The notes: generated from the letters alone by a model not told the origin. Counted from the stretch's first letter, positions 21,620 to 32,880 are shown. The stretch is DNA of 64,000 bases from Azorinus chamasolen (GCA_963576725.1 OY755243.1:76840106-76904105), one strand, 5' to 3'. Numbers and translations: made by a program.

Positions 21620-22490
21620 AACGTATGTAGTGTGCAAAATAGGCTGTCAGTATGGACAACTATAAAAGGATTGGTGTGGAAAATAATTTGTTAGTATGGA
21701 CATAAACAACAAACATACCGATTGAACAACGGTAAAACAATGTGGTGTGGAAAATAGTTTTGTCAGTATGGTAATTACCAACACACCGACTGAACAACGG
21801 AACATAGTTTGACAACATGAGTGTAAACAACCAACACACCGTTTGAACAACGGAAAATAATAGTATGGCAATATGAATATAAACAACCAACAAACCAATT
21901 GAACAACGGTAAACATATGTAGTGTGCAACATAATCTGTCAGTATGGACATAAACAACAAACACACCAATTGAACAACGGTAAAACGATGTGGTGTGCAC
22001 AATAGTATGTTGGCATGGACATTAACAACCAACAAACAGACTTAACAACAGTAAACAGGTGTAGTGTGCAAAATAGTCTGAATGTATGGACATAAACAAT
22101 CAAAAACGGGATTGAACAATAGTAAACTGATGTAGTGTACAACATTGTCTATTAATATTGGCACGAACAACCAACACACTGATTGAACAACGGTATACAG
22201 ATGATATGTGCGAAATAGTTTTGTCAGTATAGACATAAACAACCAACAAAGTCATCGAACAACGATAAACACATTTTGTCAGTATATACATAAACAACCT
22301 GCAAACCGACTGAGTAGCGGTAAACAGACGCTGTATGCAATATCATTCTGTCAGTATAGACATAAACGACCAGCGAACCGAATGAACAATGGTAAAAATA
22401 TAGTTTGTAAAATAGTTTGTCAGTGTAGACATAAACAACCAACAAACCGAATGAACATCGGTAAATATACATAGCGTGCAAAAACGATTG
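21620..22490. repeat. Variable-length tandem array, 12 or more units
   Basis: Units share TATGGACATAAACAACCAAC, then ACACCGATTGAACAACGG and TAAA; the linker (GATGTAGTGTGCAAAATAG type) varies, giving spacing of about 53-75 bp. Reverse-strand open frames over the array are a by-product. Confidence 0.85.
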
Positions 22491-22865
22491 TTGAAATACT
22501 TGTGATACGTAATCTTAGAGTTTGTGCTTGACCTAGAAACGTCTATGTTGTAATAGAAGATTACAGTGGACAAACAAGAGATTTCATCACGCTATCTATC
22601 GATTTGTATTTGCAACCATTGGACAACCGCACCATGTTATAGAGGTAATTGGCTAAACCCATAACTGACGGCAAGTAGCTCCAAATCAATTGTTCTCAAG
22701 AAGGCGGTGTCTTAAATTCTGGAGGAAGTGAATATTTTGAAAAGGTCCACACGTTTAAGCAAACAAAACGAACTTAAGTTTAAGCACACGGAATGTACAT
22801 TGTTAGAGTTCAAATAACCCTTATCTTATCATGCAAGCTTTCCTCAAGTTCTATTGGCTAAGGCT

Positions 22866-23092
22866 TTAACCATTTCCTCCATAGGCTTTTTAAAACCCAA
22901 CTTCTTTGAATGAACCTACCGAAAAGGGGCATTAAATAGAGAAAAGGATTTTTTTAGAATTTTTGTAGTTTGAAACCATTGTGATAAAAAGAGCATTTGC
23001 TCCTATAGGAACAAATGCTCTATTTATTACAACGGTTTCAACAGGTGATTTTTACAGGCGAAGAAAGGCGTATTTATGGAGGAAAGTGTTAA
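22866..23092. mobile_element. T2 TTAA MITE
   Basis: TTAA at 22866 and 23089. The hairpin GAAACCATTGTGATAAAAAG / GCATTTGCTCCTATAGGAAC has few arm mismatches. Long side: GAACCTACCGAAAAGGGGC. Confidence 0.75.
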
Positions 23093-23349
23093 GTATGATT
23101 ATCTTTAAGATATCAATGACCCATTTGATCTTGATGAGACGTGTCGAATTATGTTATTTTTAGTATATACACTATTATATGGGTGAGACGTAAGGGAAAC
23201 CGTATCCAACGTTTAATATAGTTTTTGTTATTTGCATGTATGATTACGATAATAAGAAATATTAGAATAATTGAAAATATTATTATTATGTTAGAGACAA
23301 AATGTTCACAGTACGGTTACAATTATTGTTATCTCATTTATAATACAAA

Positions 23350-23513
23350 TACAAAAGAAAAAGTAGTAAAGTCAAGCAGGAAAAGCCACACACAAAACGC
23401 CACCATCACCAAAACACCCAAAGAAAGCATAGCAATTTATACTCATACACACACATACAGTAGAAAGTCACATACAAGACGCAATCACCACCAACACATC
23501 AATAGACAGCATG

Positions 23514-23583
<70 letters not shown>

Positions 23584-23800
23584 ACACACAACCAAACACA
23601 CGCAAACACACGAGAAGAACACAGAAAACACCAACAAATATTCGAGCACCAGAGACAAACATGAACAAAACACTAGTACAAAGGCACAAGACAAACAAAA
23701 GTAAGGGTGACAAAGAGAGAACCGCCTTGGCACGGTCAGTAGCAAAATCACCACTGGGGGTTTAAACCGGTTTAAGGGCGTCCTAACCTCACACTTATCT
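23350..23800 (+). repeat. R3 dispersed repeat carrying a CA tract
   Basis: Starts near AGTAAAGTCAAGCAGGAAAA and ends near ACCGCCTTGGCACGGTCAGT, then ACTGGGGGTTTAAACCGG. The first part recurs at 53.0-53.15 kb and inverted at 45.35 kb; the last part at 20.3 and inverted 55.9 kb. Likely a SINE-like or composite repeat; unidentified. Confidence 0.45.
23515..23578. repeat. CA microsatellite, 32 units
   Basis: Uninterrupted CA run within the R3 repeat; the Thr/His and Cys/Val frames over it are artefacts. Confidence 0.95.
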
Positions 23801-24105
23801 CAAAGTCACCCTAGCTAAACAAACATTGTAAATAAAGGTATCCCCGCCGGACTTCCCCACAACATAGAAGACAGTAATCACAGTACAAAATGTAAAACAT
23901 AGCATAACAACTGCGAAAGTCCGTCAAATATGTACTCAATGATTTTGCTGAAGACAGAGCAACTACAGGGAAGCCGTTAAGGGCACGACAGAGAAAAGGT
24001 AATACATGAGTCTGGTAAGCTCATCCCATTTCTGGGTTTAAGAGTATACCATCATAAAGTTTCTTTGTAGGTGATCTATTTATTAAAAGTACGTACTCTA
24101 AAATA
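23800..24105. other. No recognisable feature
   Basis: No repeat family or coding signal seen between the R3 copy and the next T1 element. Confidence 0.4.
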
Positions 24106-24108
24106 CTA

Positions 24109-24362
24109 TTAACCCATTGTGTTCGCTGTTTCATAGGTTCCAGCACAGACGTTTTACACTGTAATAAATGATGAAAACTGACGTCTTTACAGAGTAGACC
24201 CAGATCAGACGGTCCTTGAAGGAAGGGTCTGTTCTGTTTGCATATGGCGCCGTTATAAATATAAGATTATACATTTTCCACAATGGCCCAACAATATTTT
24301 GTTTAAATATCCTTATACAAATTCAGCGTATAAATATATATGATGTTATTTTTCTTATATGC
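24109..24362. mobile_element. T1 TTAA MITE, decayed
   Basis: TTAACCCATTGTGTTCGC start. The hairpin CAGAGTAGACCCAGATCAGA / CGGTCCTTGAAGGA has a shortened right arm ending GTTCTGTTTGC. Confidence 0.5.
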
Positions 24363-24474
24363 ATGTACATATTGCATAGATTAAGAAATAAGGCTTTATC
24401 ACCATGCCATCATCTCACCAGTTTTCTTCATCTTCCTCATAATCCCAACCATCATCTACGTTATATGACATTTT

Positions 24475-24760
24475 TTAGCTCGACTGTTTTTCGACGAAAC
24501 AAATACGAGTTTTTGCCGTAGCTCTGGCGTCCGCGTTGTTGTTGTCGTCCGGGAACTCTAGCGTTGATTATTACCTTTGTACTATTCATGAAAATCTTAT
24601 GAAACTTCACACGCGCTTGTTCACCTTTACAATGATTACAAGCGAACAGCCACCTAACCTAACGACGACCCCGCTGACCTATGCGGTGCTCTTGCTTGCT
24701 TCAGTGACGCAAACCCTATACTCATTTCCTATTTTTTACTACTAATCATCGGTACTAGCA
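24475..24760 (+). mobile_element. HL head, decayed
   Basis: TTTTTTAGCTCGACTGTTTT, then TCGACG resembles the head at 16.13 kb; GGCGTCCGCGTTGTTGTTG is a degraded microsatellite. Only one unit-like stretch follows and no tail is seen. Confidence 0.45.
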
Positions 24761-24825
24761 GCAGCACATGTCTCGGCGGATTGTGTAGAACGATGTTGTT
24801 CAATCCTGTATTACTAAGTAGATAC

Positions 24826-25025
24826 GTATTTTAAAGCATTTGCAAACAAAGTAGACTCAGATCAGACGGTTCCTTTTGGGGTCATCTGGTCAGGATCTAT
24901 TTGCCTACGGATCGATCAGATCTGAGAATACAATTTCTGCAATGGTATTTATTTCACTTTTTCATATGCCACTATAAAAATGAGTTTAATTGTATTACAT
25001 GGATATTAATGAAGTGACGGGTTAA
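24826..25025. mobile_element. T1 MITE
   Basis: GCAAACAAAGTAGACTCAGA, then TCAGACGG at left and a decayed right arm; the long side ends TACATGGATATTAATG and TTAA at 25022. Confidence 0.55.
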
Positions 25026-25195
25026 TCTTTAATACGATTAACAAGTATTTCTTACATGGAAAATGGCATCCAGTAGCAAATTTAATCACAGTTTCACGAG
25101 TAACAGGCTATAATTATGTTAAAAATGTATAATAATAGTTGTATATCTGCAGACAACCTCCGTAAGTCAGTCACTTATACACCAGATATGCGTAA

Positions 25196-25258
25196 CACAC
25201 GCGCGCACACACGTACACACATACGCACACACACAAACACGCACATACACACACCAGA
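25196..25258. repeat. Impure CA microsatellite
   Basis: CACACG/CACATA mixed dinucleotide tract. Confidence 0.85.
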
Positions 25259-25470
25259 GTGGACACTCAAAGGTCCAAATTTTACTCAGGACGATTATTT
25301 TAACAGCCAAATTAATTTCGAAATAACTTTTGGCAGTTTTGTAACTCATATCGTGCCAGTGCAGTAAAGTGAAGGCAAAGAAATATCCTATATAAGAATC
25401 AGCCAGAATAATTTGCTCTTATTTTAGTGCTGCTCTTTTGTACGGTGTCGACAAATATTTGATAACCGAG

Positions 25471-25534
25471 GTAAACAGAACAGATCCAGATGAGACGCTG
25501 AATTGACGGAATCATCATAATCCAAACTATTTGA
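25471..25534. repeat. X hairpin
   Basis: GTAAACAGAACAGATCCAGA, then TGAGACGC and ATCATCATAATCCAAACT. Confidence 0.5.
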
Positions 25535-25969
25535 CACTCTAAAGGATCAACTTTTAGAACTTGGGCAAACCTTGCAGAAGAAAGTTTCCGAACATAAGCA
25601 GTAATTGGCGTTCTGTGTATTGAGCACGAACAGGGAACGATAACTGTCAACGAGAATGCAAGCCAAATTAAGATAAATGTTATTTATTGCAGGACTATTT
25701 TGTAAGAGTATCAAATAAGTACTCTAAGGCACATACAAAGTGATCGAGAAAACACTTTTGTGTTTCTATGCTGAAACAGCGATAAAAATGTTTGAATTAT
25801 TTTTCCAGAACAATGTCTGATAAAAGTGTTTATTTGTGCCATTAATGTGATTGTTTCTAAAGTGGCCACATGTGAATAATTATTATTGTCTTTAACCTTT
25901 AGCTACCTGAGATACCTTTTACCAGTAGAACTTTCATTGACTTCAGTTACATTTAATGTATTATCCCCC

Positions 25970-26545
25970 GCTATAGGCGGAAGATAATAGTGTGGGCGTC
26001 GTCTGTGCATGCGTGCGTCCGTACGTACGCACATGCCTCCTAGAGTCGCTCACAAACTATTTGATGGTTTTCCTATGAAACTTTGTTGTTGTACTGTACC
26101 ATAAGGAAATATGACCCTGCAAGTATCACTCACATTAGCCTTGGGACTTCAGAGTTGTGGCCCTTTATTTACTATAAAACATTTTTGTCCGTCCGGAGGT
26201 ACATCTCAGGTTTAGAGATTTTTTTCCTAAAAAACTTTGTGTAAATATTTCGCACGAAAAGTAATTGCGGACTCCATGCATATCTTACATTAACATTGGA
26301 ACAGTTATGGCCATTAACTTAACAAAAATTAACTTGTTTGTCCGTACGGAGTCCGGAGTAAGTTTCCCTTTCAGTGGCATTGGAACACTAGCGTTATGGC
26401 CCTACGGTTTAGAGTTGTTTCTATGAAACTTCGTTGTACCATAAGGATACGCAGCCAAGCAAGTGTCACTTACAAAGACATAGGAACAACAGAGTTATGG
26501 CATCTTTTACCAGAAACTTTACTTTTTTGTCTGTCTGTTCATTTA
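25970..26545 (+). mobile_element. HL-like hairpin head plus ~155-bp array
   Basis: Head TTATCCCCCGCTATAGGCGG, then AAGATAA forms a short hairpin and is followed by GCGTGCGTCCGTACGTACGC. About three units follow, each with CTATGAAACTTTGTTG, ACCATAAGGA and an AGAGTTATGGCC-like stretch. I see no tail. Confidence 0.5.
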
Positions 26546-26633
26546 CATATTTAAGCCAGCACTTCTTACGGGGAAATAAATTCAGCGAAGTTGCGTGTCT
26601 TGCATTTTGTTTCAACAACACGATCAAAGTATC

Positions 26634-26685
26634 GAACAGTTTGAATCCTGACGAGGCGCCGACATCTGGACCCAAACTGTTTGCT
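26634..26685. repeat. X hairpin, short apex
   Basis: GAACAGTTTGAATCCTGACG / AGGCGCCGACATCTGG / ACCCAAACTGTTTG. Confidence 0.55.
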
Positions 26686-26693
26686 TAAGTAAT

Positions 26694-26896
26694 TACCCAT
26701 CTGTTGTATAATTACATATATCTTCACTGTGTACAAGTATTTCGCTGTGCAATCACTGCTGTGGAGTGCACTGGTTGCGCAATCAACTTGTAAATAGTGC
26801 AGACCCTGATGAGACAGCTCCTGCAGGAGCTGTCTCATCTGGGTCGTCACTATTTACATGTAGGTATGTTGACGCGAATAGCAAGCGAAGGGTTAA
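26694..26896. mobile_element. T3 TTAA MITE, 5' truncated
   Basis: Matches 62806-63058 from the CTGTTGTATAATTACATATA stretch to TTAA at 26893. The hairpin GTAAATAGTGCAGACCCTGA / TGAGACAGCTCCTGCAGGAG is almost perfect. The first ~40 bp of the element are missing. Confidence 0.7.
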
Positions 26897-26992
26897 AAGC
26901 AGGTGTCTGCTAAATGCAGGATGTAAATAATGTAGACAGTGAATAAGACCTTTCTTATATAACATTCGCCCTGCATTTAGCCACCAAATGCC
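26897..26992. mobile_element. P-family core fragment
   Basis: GCAGGTGTCTGCTAAATGCA, then GGATG and CGCCCTGCATTTAGCCACC: the P hairpin arms without terminal repeats, wedged between T3 and T1. Confidence 0.45.
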
Positions 26993-27236
26993 TTAACCCC
27001 TTCCTTCATATAAACGCACTTTCCACATTTGCAAACAGAGTAGACCCATATTAGACGGCCTATAGGAGCCGTCTGGTCAGGATGTGCTCTGTTTGCTTTT
27101 GACATGATATAGACCTGATTCTACAGCTACTGTCAAAGCAAATGGTTTTGTCAAAGCAAAAAACGTTTCCTTATTAAAATCAACCCATGAATAAACATGT
27201 ATTTCTTACATGAATAATGATCAAGGAAAGGGTTAG
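26993..27236. mobile_element. T1 TTAA MITE
   Basis: TTAACCCCTTCCTTCATATA start, AAGGAAAGGGTTAG end. The hairpin at 27031-27096 has a shortened apex (GGCCTATAGGAGCC). Confidence 0.75.
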
Positions 27237-27443
27237 CTGATAATTAGACATAGTTTGAGATACCGATAGAGACCGTGATCACACACATACTTTTAGATAT
27301 GCATTATTTTATAGAAGTCATATATTCATATCTTTAACACCACCTAAAGAAGAAACGATCGAAACGACTTATACTTGGCTACAAGGGGGGTGTTAAATTT
27401 TAGTGTTGTGGTCATGCATCTAAATAACCAATTTGGCGCATAA

Positions 27444-27575
27444 AAATGCATACTCAAATAATAAAGTCGTCATTTCTACACCAAACCCTATATGCTGCGA
27501 CCACTGTTTAGAATAGTCTCTTCGAGTTCAAGTTATTCTTGGAAGTATTTTGATTTACGCATCTTTTCTGGATCT
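27444..27575. mobile_element. F-family element, right arm lost
   Basis: CACCAAACCCTATATGCTGC, then GACCACTGTTTAGAATAG and TCTCTTCGAG; the complement arm is absent. The right end ACGCATCTTTTCTGGATC is present. Confidence 0.55.
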
Positions 27576-27693
27576 CTGGATTGAAGATGACTTGCAAGAG
27601 CATCGAACTAATTTCAGTAACCAAAACAAATCCAGATGACAAAGCAGTGATTTAATTCTTTGATCGCTGGCTTCGAGACCGTGACAACCTTAA

Positions 27694-27758
27694 CAAACAG
27701 TTTGGATACAGATCAGACGCTGCATAATGAGACGTCTCATCAGAATCAAAACTGTTTG
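27694..27758. repeat. X hairpin
   Basis: CAAACAGTTTGGATACAGAT and ATCAGAATCAAAACTGTTTG around CAGACGCTGCATAATGAGAC. Confidence 0.6.
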
Positions 27759-28059
27759 ACTCTTTGACAATAGTTTTGGCAAAGAAATGCAAGAATATTT
27801 ATTTCAAGAAATGAAGCAGTTCACAATTGTTGTAGACGAAAACTATTTAATTCCTTTACGTTAAGAAGATTTGGTGTCATTTTCATCAGAGAAAAAATAC
27901 AATACATTGATCGTCAGAATCTATAAATATTGGATACTGATTTATATTGATATACATTTAACAAGCAAGTTGTAGACGAAAATGTTCCATATGCTCAGCA
28001 GTATTGTATAACTTTGAATGCCCCTTTCTGAAAATAGTATTTTGAAGTTTTGAAATTGT

Positions 28060-28400
28060 TCCGTGGACTCCTACAACATCCTAAAGAGGTCATTTAACAT
28101 TGAAATAAAAGTAGCCTTTGTTCCCTAATGTCTTCTGTAGATGATAACGGCAAGACATTCCGTTAGCATTCCACTTTAAAGCACCCCTAAATATTCACCA
28201 TACGCTTGACCTGTTTGAATTTTGGAATAGTCCGTTTGAAAAGTCAGCGTTGTAAAGGTTAAAATATCAGTTAACTACAGTTCTGCCAAATTATACACAC
28301 TCAGAATATTATCTGCATAATATTATATCATATGTCATGCATAATATATTCCAAAGTTTAACATTCTTTCGACAAAACAATCAAACAATTTATTGAAGTG
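28060..28400. repeat. R1 dispersed repeat with inverted T6 fragment
   Basis: CTCCTACAACATCCTAAAGA, then AAAAGTAGCC and ATGTCTTCTGTAGATGAT match 12.1 and 33.2 kb. An inverted T6 piece at 28201-28262 (TTGAATTTTGGAATAGTCC, ends TTAA) interrupts it. Confidence 0.5.
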
Positions 28401-28721
28401 GTCAATACTGGCAATGTCACACTTAGGGAAAGGAACATCAATGATGTGTACATTACACGATATGAAAAAGCTGGTCTTTCAAATCAGACAAAACTACGCG
28501 TTGTTGACACCATTAAAAAGGGCTTTTTTGATTCGCTTGTTTCCGTAAAACAATTATATGCGCACTGCGTCTTTATATACCAACACATGATAACATATGA
28601 AAGCTAATTCGAATATTTCGAGAGGTCTGTAACGGACGAGTTTTACTGAACCAGTTCGTAGAATATGAACTGTAAAACAAATCTTCGTAAATGTACCGCT
28701 AGTGCAATCAGACTTGCATTT

Positions 28722-28788
28722 GCACGCAGCTTTGATCCAGATGAGGCGCCGAGTAATACGACGCTTCAGAAGGATCCAAGTTGTTTGA
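28722..28788. repeat. X hairpin
   Basis: GCAGCTTTGATCCAGATGAG, then GCGCCGAGTAATACGACGC and AAGGATCCAAGTTGTTTG. Confidence 0.5.
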
Positions 28789-28879
28789 CACTTTGTCAAT
28801 AGTTCCTAAAAACTATTTACATTCGAAAGTATTTGAAATTCCCCCAGATCGAAATTTGAACAGACATTATTAATTTACT

Positions 28880-28990
28880 GCGGGATGTGAAGAGACGATT
28901 CAAAAGAGCGGTTACAACATAGGATTTGGTGGAGAATAAAGGCGTTCTAGAAATGTTTGTTTCATCTTATCTAGAACGTAAGTACAGGTG
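28880..28990. mobile_element. F-family fragment, right arm only
   Basis: GAGACGATTCAAAAGAGCGG, then TTACAACATAGGATTTGGTG, then GAGAATAAAGG. Confidence 0.5.
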
Positions 28991-29107
28991 CAATCTTTCA
29001 GTTCGAAAGTACTAAATTTCAAAATGAATCATCACGTGATACAATGTGTTTTCCTTATACTTAGTAGTGTATTTCGGTAGATCATCATGAGACAATAAGT
29101 ATCAAGG

Positions 29108-29215
29108 TATAGTAGGTAGCTTAATGCAGGACGAAATGTATTAAGAAAGTCATCTTAGTTTTCTGCGTTTCTTTCGTCCTGCATTTATAAAGCACTTGCT
29201 CGTATCGACATCCAT
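29108..29215. mobile_element. P-family core fragment
   Basis: GGTAGCTTAATGCAGGACGA and TTTCGTCCTGCATTTATAAA. The inner apex is decayed and there are no terminal repeats. Confidence 0.45.
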
Positions 29216-29231
29216 ACCTATATACTGTATA

Positions 29232-29424
29232 CCGAGCTACAGATAAAGGTGCGTACCCAAATACTAAAATCGTCATTTCTCCACGAAACCCTATACTGTG
29301 ACCACTCTTTAGAATCGTCTCTACGAGACGATTCTAAAGAGTGGTCACAGTATAGGGTTTCGTGGAGAAATAAAGGAGCTGTTTTTGAAAAAGTTTTAAT
29401 TTACGCATCTTATCTGGAGCTCTG
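29232..29424. mobile_element. F-family element with perfect 95-nt hairpin
   Basis: Ends CCGAGCTACAGATAAAGGTG and CTTATCTGGAGCTCTG. The palindrome at 29276-29370 has two 46-nt arms with no mismatch and a 3-nt loop (TAC). Both arms carry CACGAAACC and ATACTGTG where other copies read CACCAAACC and ATGTTGTG. Confidence 0.8.
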
Positions 29425-29749
29425 TATAATACAGTATAGTCGCTACTGACAGATTCTACTTTACTATCCAGAACAGACCAGCACGTGTATATATTGTATA
29501 TCTATGCAAAAACTCCAGACGTAAATGCATTTAGATGAGCTGTAGTAAAGTATAAAAGTTTGTCTAGACATTCAATGAGGTACTATCTATGCATAGACAA
29601 GTATTAATACGTGAGATACATACATTTTATGTAGCTATAATTGCCTGGTTTACATAAAACTAAAATATGCATTAAAACAAATCTTCTGACTTAGGGATAT
29701 TTTGACAAAAATATACTTTTATGGTGCCGGTTTTATGGTGCCGTTTTTT

Positions 29750-29801
29750 AGCTCGCCTATTCGAAGAATAGGTGGGCTTATGTAATCACCCCGGCGTCGG
29801 C

Positions 29802-29832
<31 letters not shown>

Positions 29833-30400
29833 TCTGCGTCGGCGTTGGCTTTTGGTTAAAGTTTTGGGGTAAGTGTTGAAATGAACTAATACTACATGAA
29901 ATATTTGCCCTAGGAAGCTGATACTTGACATGGAGGTTCCAAGTGTGTTGAACATTGATGTAGTGTAGTTAAAATTTAAAATAGAATTAAATTTTAGTCA
30001 AAATTTCACCTGTTTTGGACTTAGCTTTTTGGGCTGAAATGGGAAGGTTAAAGTATTGGGGTAAGTGTTGAAATGCACTAATACCACATGAAATATTTGG
30101 CCTGGAAAGCTGATATTTTGAATGGAGGTTCCCTGTGTGTTTAACATTGATGTAGTGTAGTTAAAATTTAAAATAAAACTGAATTTTAGTCAAATTTCAC
30201 CTGTTTTGGACTTAGCTTTTTGGGCTGAAATAGGAAGGTTAGAGTGTTGGGGTAAATGTTGAAATGCACTAATACTACATAAAATATTTACCCTAGGAAG
30301 CTGATACTTGATATGGAGGTTCCCGATGTGTTGAACATTGATGTAGTGTAGTTAAAATTTAAAATAAAACTGAATTTTTGTCAAATTTCACCTGTTTTGG
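29750..30400 (+). mobile_element. HL-like hairpin head plus 191-bp array
   Basis: Hairpin AGCTCGCCTATTC GAA GAATAGGTGGGCT at 29750-29778, GGCGTC/GGTGTC microsatellite to 29846, then three units with landmark GGAGGTTCC at 29932, 30124 and 30315. The head matches 16.13 kb although the array sequence differs. No tail seen. Confidence 0.65.
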
Positions 30401-30617
30401 CAAATCGCGCCCAAAATTGAATATATGTCAGAGGACAAGGTCATTTTTTGATTTTGTGAAGAAAAAAACCCCGAACACAATTGAGTCGTACCTTTAAGTG
30501 TGTAATAGAGTGTAATATTAGTTTTCATTGTCGCAACGGTACATGAATACAGTCAAAGACAGACTTTTATTGTTTGAAATATCAAAATGATAGATAATGA
30601 TATTACCCTAGCACATA

Positions 30618-30830
30618 TTAACCCTTTGCTCTATGAATACGTGCCTTTCTGCACATTGCAAACTATAGGAGCCGTCTGATCAGGATCTGCTCTGTTTGCT
30701 TATGAAATTATAATATATCTGACACTACAGTTTCTACCAGTACCAAACAAATCCTACATGTACAATTATAAAATTCCAGCTGAAAAATATTCATGATGTC
30801 TTACATGAATATTCAACAGAGAAAGAGTTA
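30618..30830. mobile_element. T1 TTAA MITE, left hairpin arm deleted
   Basis: TTAACCCTTTGCTCTATGAA start. The hairpin keeps only GCAAACTATAGGAGCCGTCT, then GATCAGGATCTGCTCTG. The end is TACATGAATATTCAAC and GAGTTA. Confidence 0.65.
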
Positions 30831-31016
30831 CATAAGATAATAAACGCATTTTTTGCACTATTACGCTGATCTGAAACTTTAGTGCAGAAGAATTGTGAAC
30901 ATTACAAACAGGTGACTGTTTTATGAAGGGTACAAGTCACACATAGAACTCCCAAATGTGCTTTCTGCATGATACATTACGCGGTTGTTACTGCAATTTA
31001 AGTTTAGAACATTAAT

Positions 31017-31217
31017 TTAACCAGTTGCTCCCAATGGATTCTTCCATGCTTATATATTGGATTAGTCTATCTTTAATCTAAGGGATGTCCTGTCTAAATT
31101 TTCATTTTTGTTTTGTTTTATATTGAATTTCCTATCAACAAACAGTGTAGACTCTCATCAGAGTCTACACTGTTTGCCCACGTCATATATATGGGATCGT
31201 GGGAGCAAATGGGTTAA
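31017..31217. mobile_element. T4 TTAA MITE
   Basis: TTAA at 31017 and 31214 with matching ends CCAGTTGCTCCCA and GGGAGCAAATGGG. The hairpin CAAACAGTGTAGACTCTCAT / CAGAGTCTACACTGTTTG is short and near perfect. Confidence 0.8.
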
Positions 31218-31893
31218 TTTAATTTCCTGTTTGCCTTTATGTTGAATTATTTCTGAAACATACTTGCTCGAAAACGAACCCAGCTCGTTGTGTCCGTCCT
31301 ATCCGACATACCGTAAATATTGCCTCTTTGGATAGGTTCATGGTTAATCATTTTGTAGTAAGAACAGAAGGAAAGTTATACAATCAGTATTTAGACAAAC
31401 ATCAATGTTTCTGCAGGCTAACTTAGTTTATTATCTCAAGACAACATTTGCGATGTATTTGTGTATATTTCAGCGTAATAATATATAACTTTGCTTGTCA
31501 CCGGTTAATGTAACCATCAAGTATTTTATATGCAACAGTGCAATATAAGATGTGACGTCACTCGACTACTTAGCGCCCTTTTCGTGTCTTAAAGCTCACA
31601 TGTAGACTGATAGACAACCTAATTTCCTGCATATGTGTACAGTGGTAAACGTTCGATAACCACTCCGAGTTGGCATGAACTCATTTTTGTTACAAAATAT
31701 AGAATCTAGCCAGTATTGCAAAGATGAAGCGAATTTCCGATTTCGTCTAAATAACGAAATTGAACAAATAAGCTATGTAATAAAAAAAAACTGACACTCA
31801 TTGTCGTTTGAGAAAAGCTTTTCTTAAACTCATCCAGAATAAAAGTTATCTAGCTCGCCAAAAGCTCGCTTAACAACTTTTTAGTGGACTCGT

Positions 31894-32140
31894 TTAACCC
31901 TTTCGGCGCCAAATTTCTAATTTTTCATCTGCAATCCAAATGTTGTTAAACCATTCGGTACAATAAGGAAATGAAATAAATAAGTGCAAATTTCAAAAGA
32001 ATAAAGCACATATATAGAAATAAAGAATGGGACAAAAAGTGAAGTCCCTGATCAGACGCCGAGTTTTCAAGGCGGCGTTTGATCTTGGACTGCTCTATTT
32101 GTCGTGGTGCATTTATGCGACTTCGGCGGTGAAAGGGTTA
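31894..32140. mobile_element. T5 TTAA MITE
   Basis: TTAA at 31894 and 32137, ends CCCTTTCGGCGCCAAA and TTCGGCGGTGAAAGGG. The hairpin is GAAGTCCCTGATCAGACGCC / complement with apex GAGTTTTCAAGGC. Confidence 0.8.
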
Positions 32141-32492
32141 AGAAATGTTTCTCTCAAATAATAACTCGTTACAGATACTATATATACATATTTTGTTATT
32201 TTATAACCACTGATTGTCACAACAAGACAAGTACAATCAATCAAAAACTGTCATAAAATAATCAAACTTACAAATCAATCCATTTGCAGTCCTCCATATA
32301 TACTTTATCATCAAATCAACGCAATGGTAAACAAGATACAAGATTGCACAATCAAAGGACAAGTTGTACCCAGGACGATTATTTTAAAAGCCAAATTGAA
32401 TTTCAAAATAGTTTGATGACATGTAATGTCGCCTGCAAAAGTTGTTTTTTCCATCTGCTTTCCTTTTCATTCAAGAAACATAATTGCATCAT

Positions 32493-32556
32493 CAAACAGT
32501 TTGGATCCTGATGAGATGTCGAGTCACTCGGTGTCACATCTGGATCCAAACTATGT
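32493..32556. repeat. X hairpin, well preserved
   Basis: CAAACAGTTTGGATCCTGAT and ATCTGGATCCAAACTATG around GAGATGTCGAGTCACTCGGT. Confidence 0.6.
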
Positions 32557-32660
32557 GTAAAAGGTAATCACAGTTTTGCCACTGGCATCGAGGGGGTTTA
32601 CATTAGAAATAACGATCACACGTGTGCATTTCGTGTCAGATAAACAAAGCCATAACCTCA

Positions 32661-32880
32661 TATTCGGTGCACAAACGGCCAAAGAAGGTGCTGTTCTCAT
32701 ATTCAGTGCACAGACGGTCAAACAAGGCCGTGTCCTTATATTCAGTGAACAAACGGCCAAACAAGATGGTGTTCTCATTTCAAGTGCACAAACGGTCAAA
32801 CAAGGCCGTGTCCTTATATTCAATGCACAAACTGTCAAACAAGATGGTGTTCACATTTTTAGTACACGAACGGTTAAGCC
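32661..32880. repeat. 39-bp minisatellite, five to six units
   Basis: Unit like CACAAACGGTCAAACAAGG, then CCGTGTCCTTATATTCAGTG, with an alternating ATGGTGTTCTC variant. The 39-bp period keeps several frames open, so I do not call it coding. Confidence 0.85.

Noticed and set aside
21620..22490. CRISPR array
   Set aside because: Repeat-plus-linker layout only; the linkers are related, unit length varies, no cas-like gene is present and the DNA is animal in character.
23225..23765. Thr/His-rich open frames up to 159 residues, and Cys/Val frames on the other strand
   Set aside because: Produced by the CA microsatellite inside an R3 repeat; no domain is visible.
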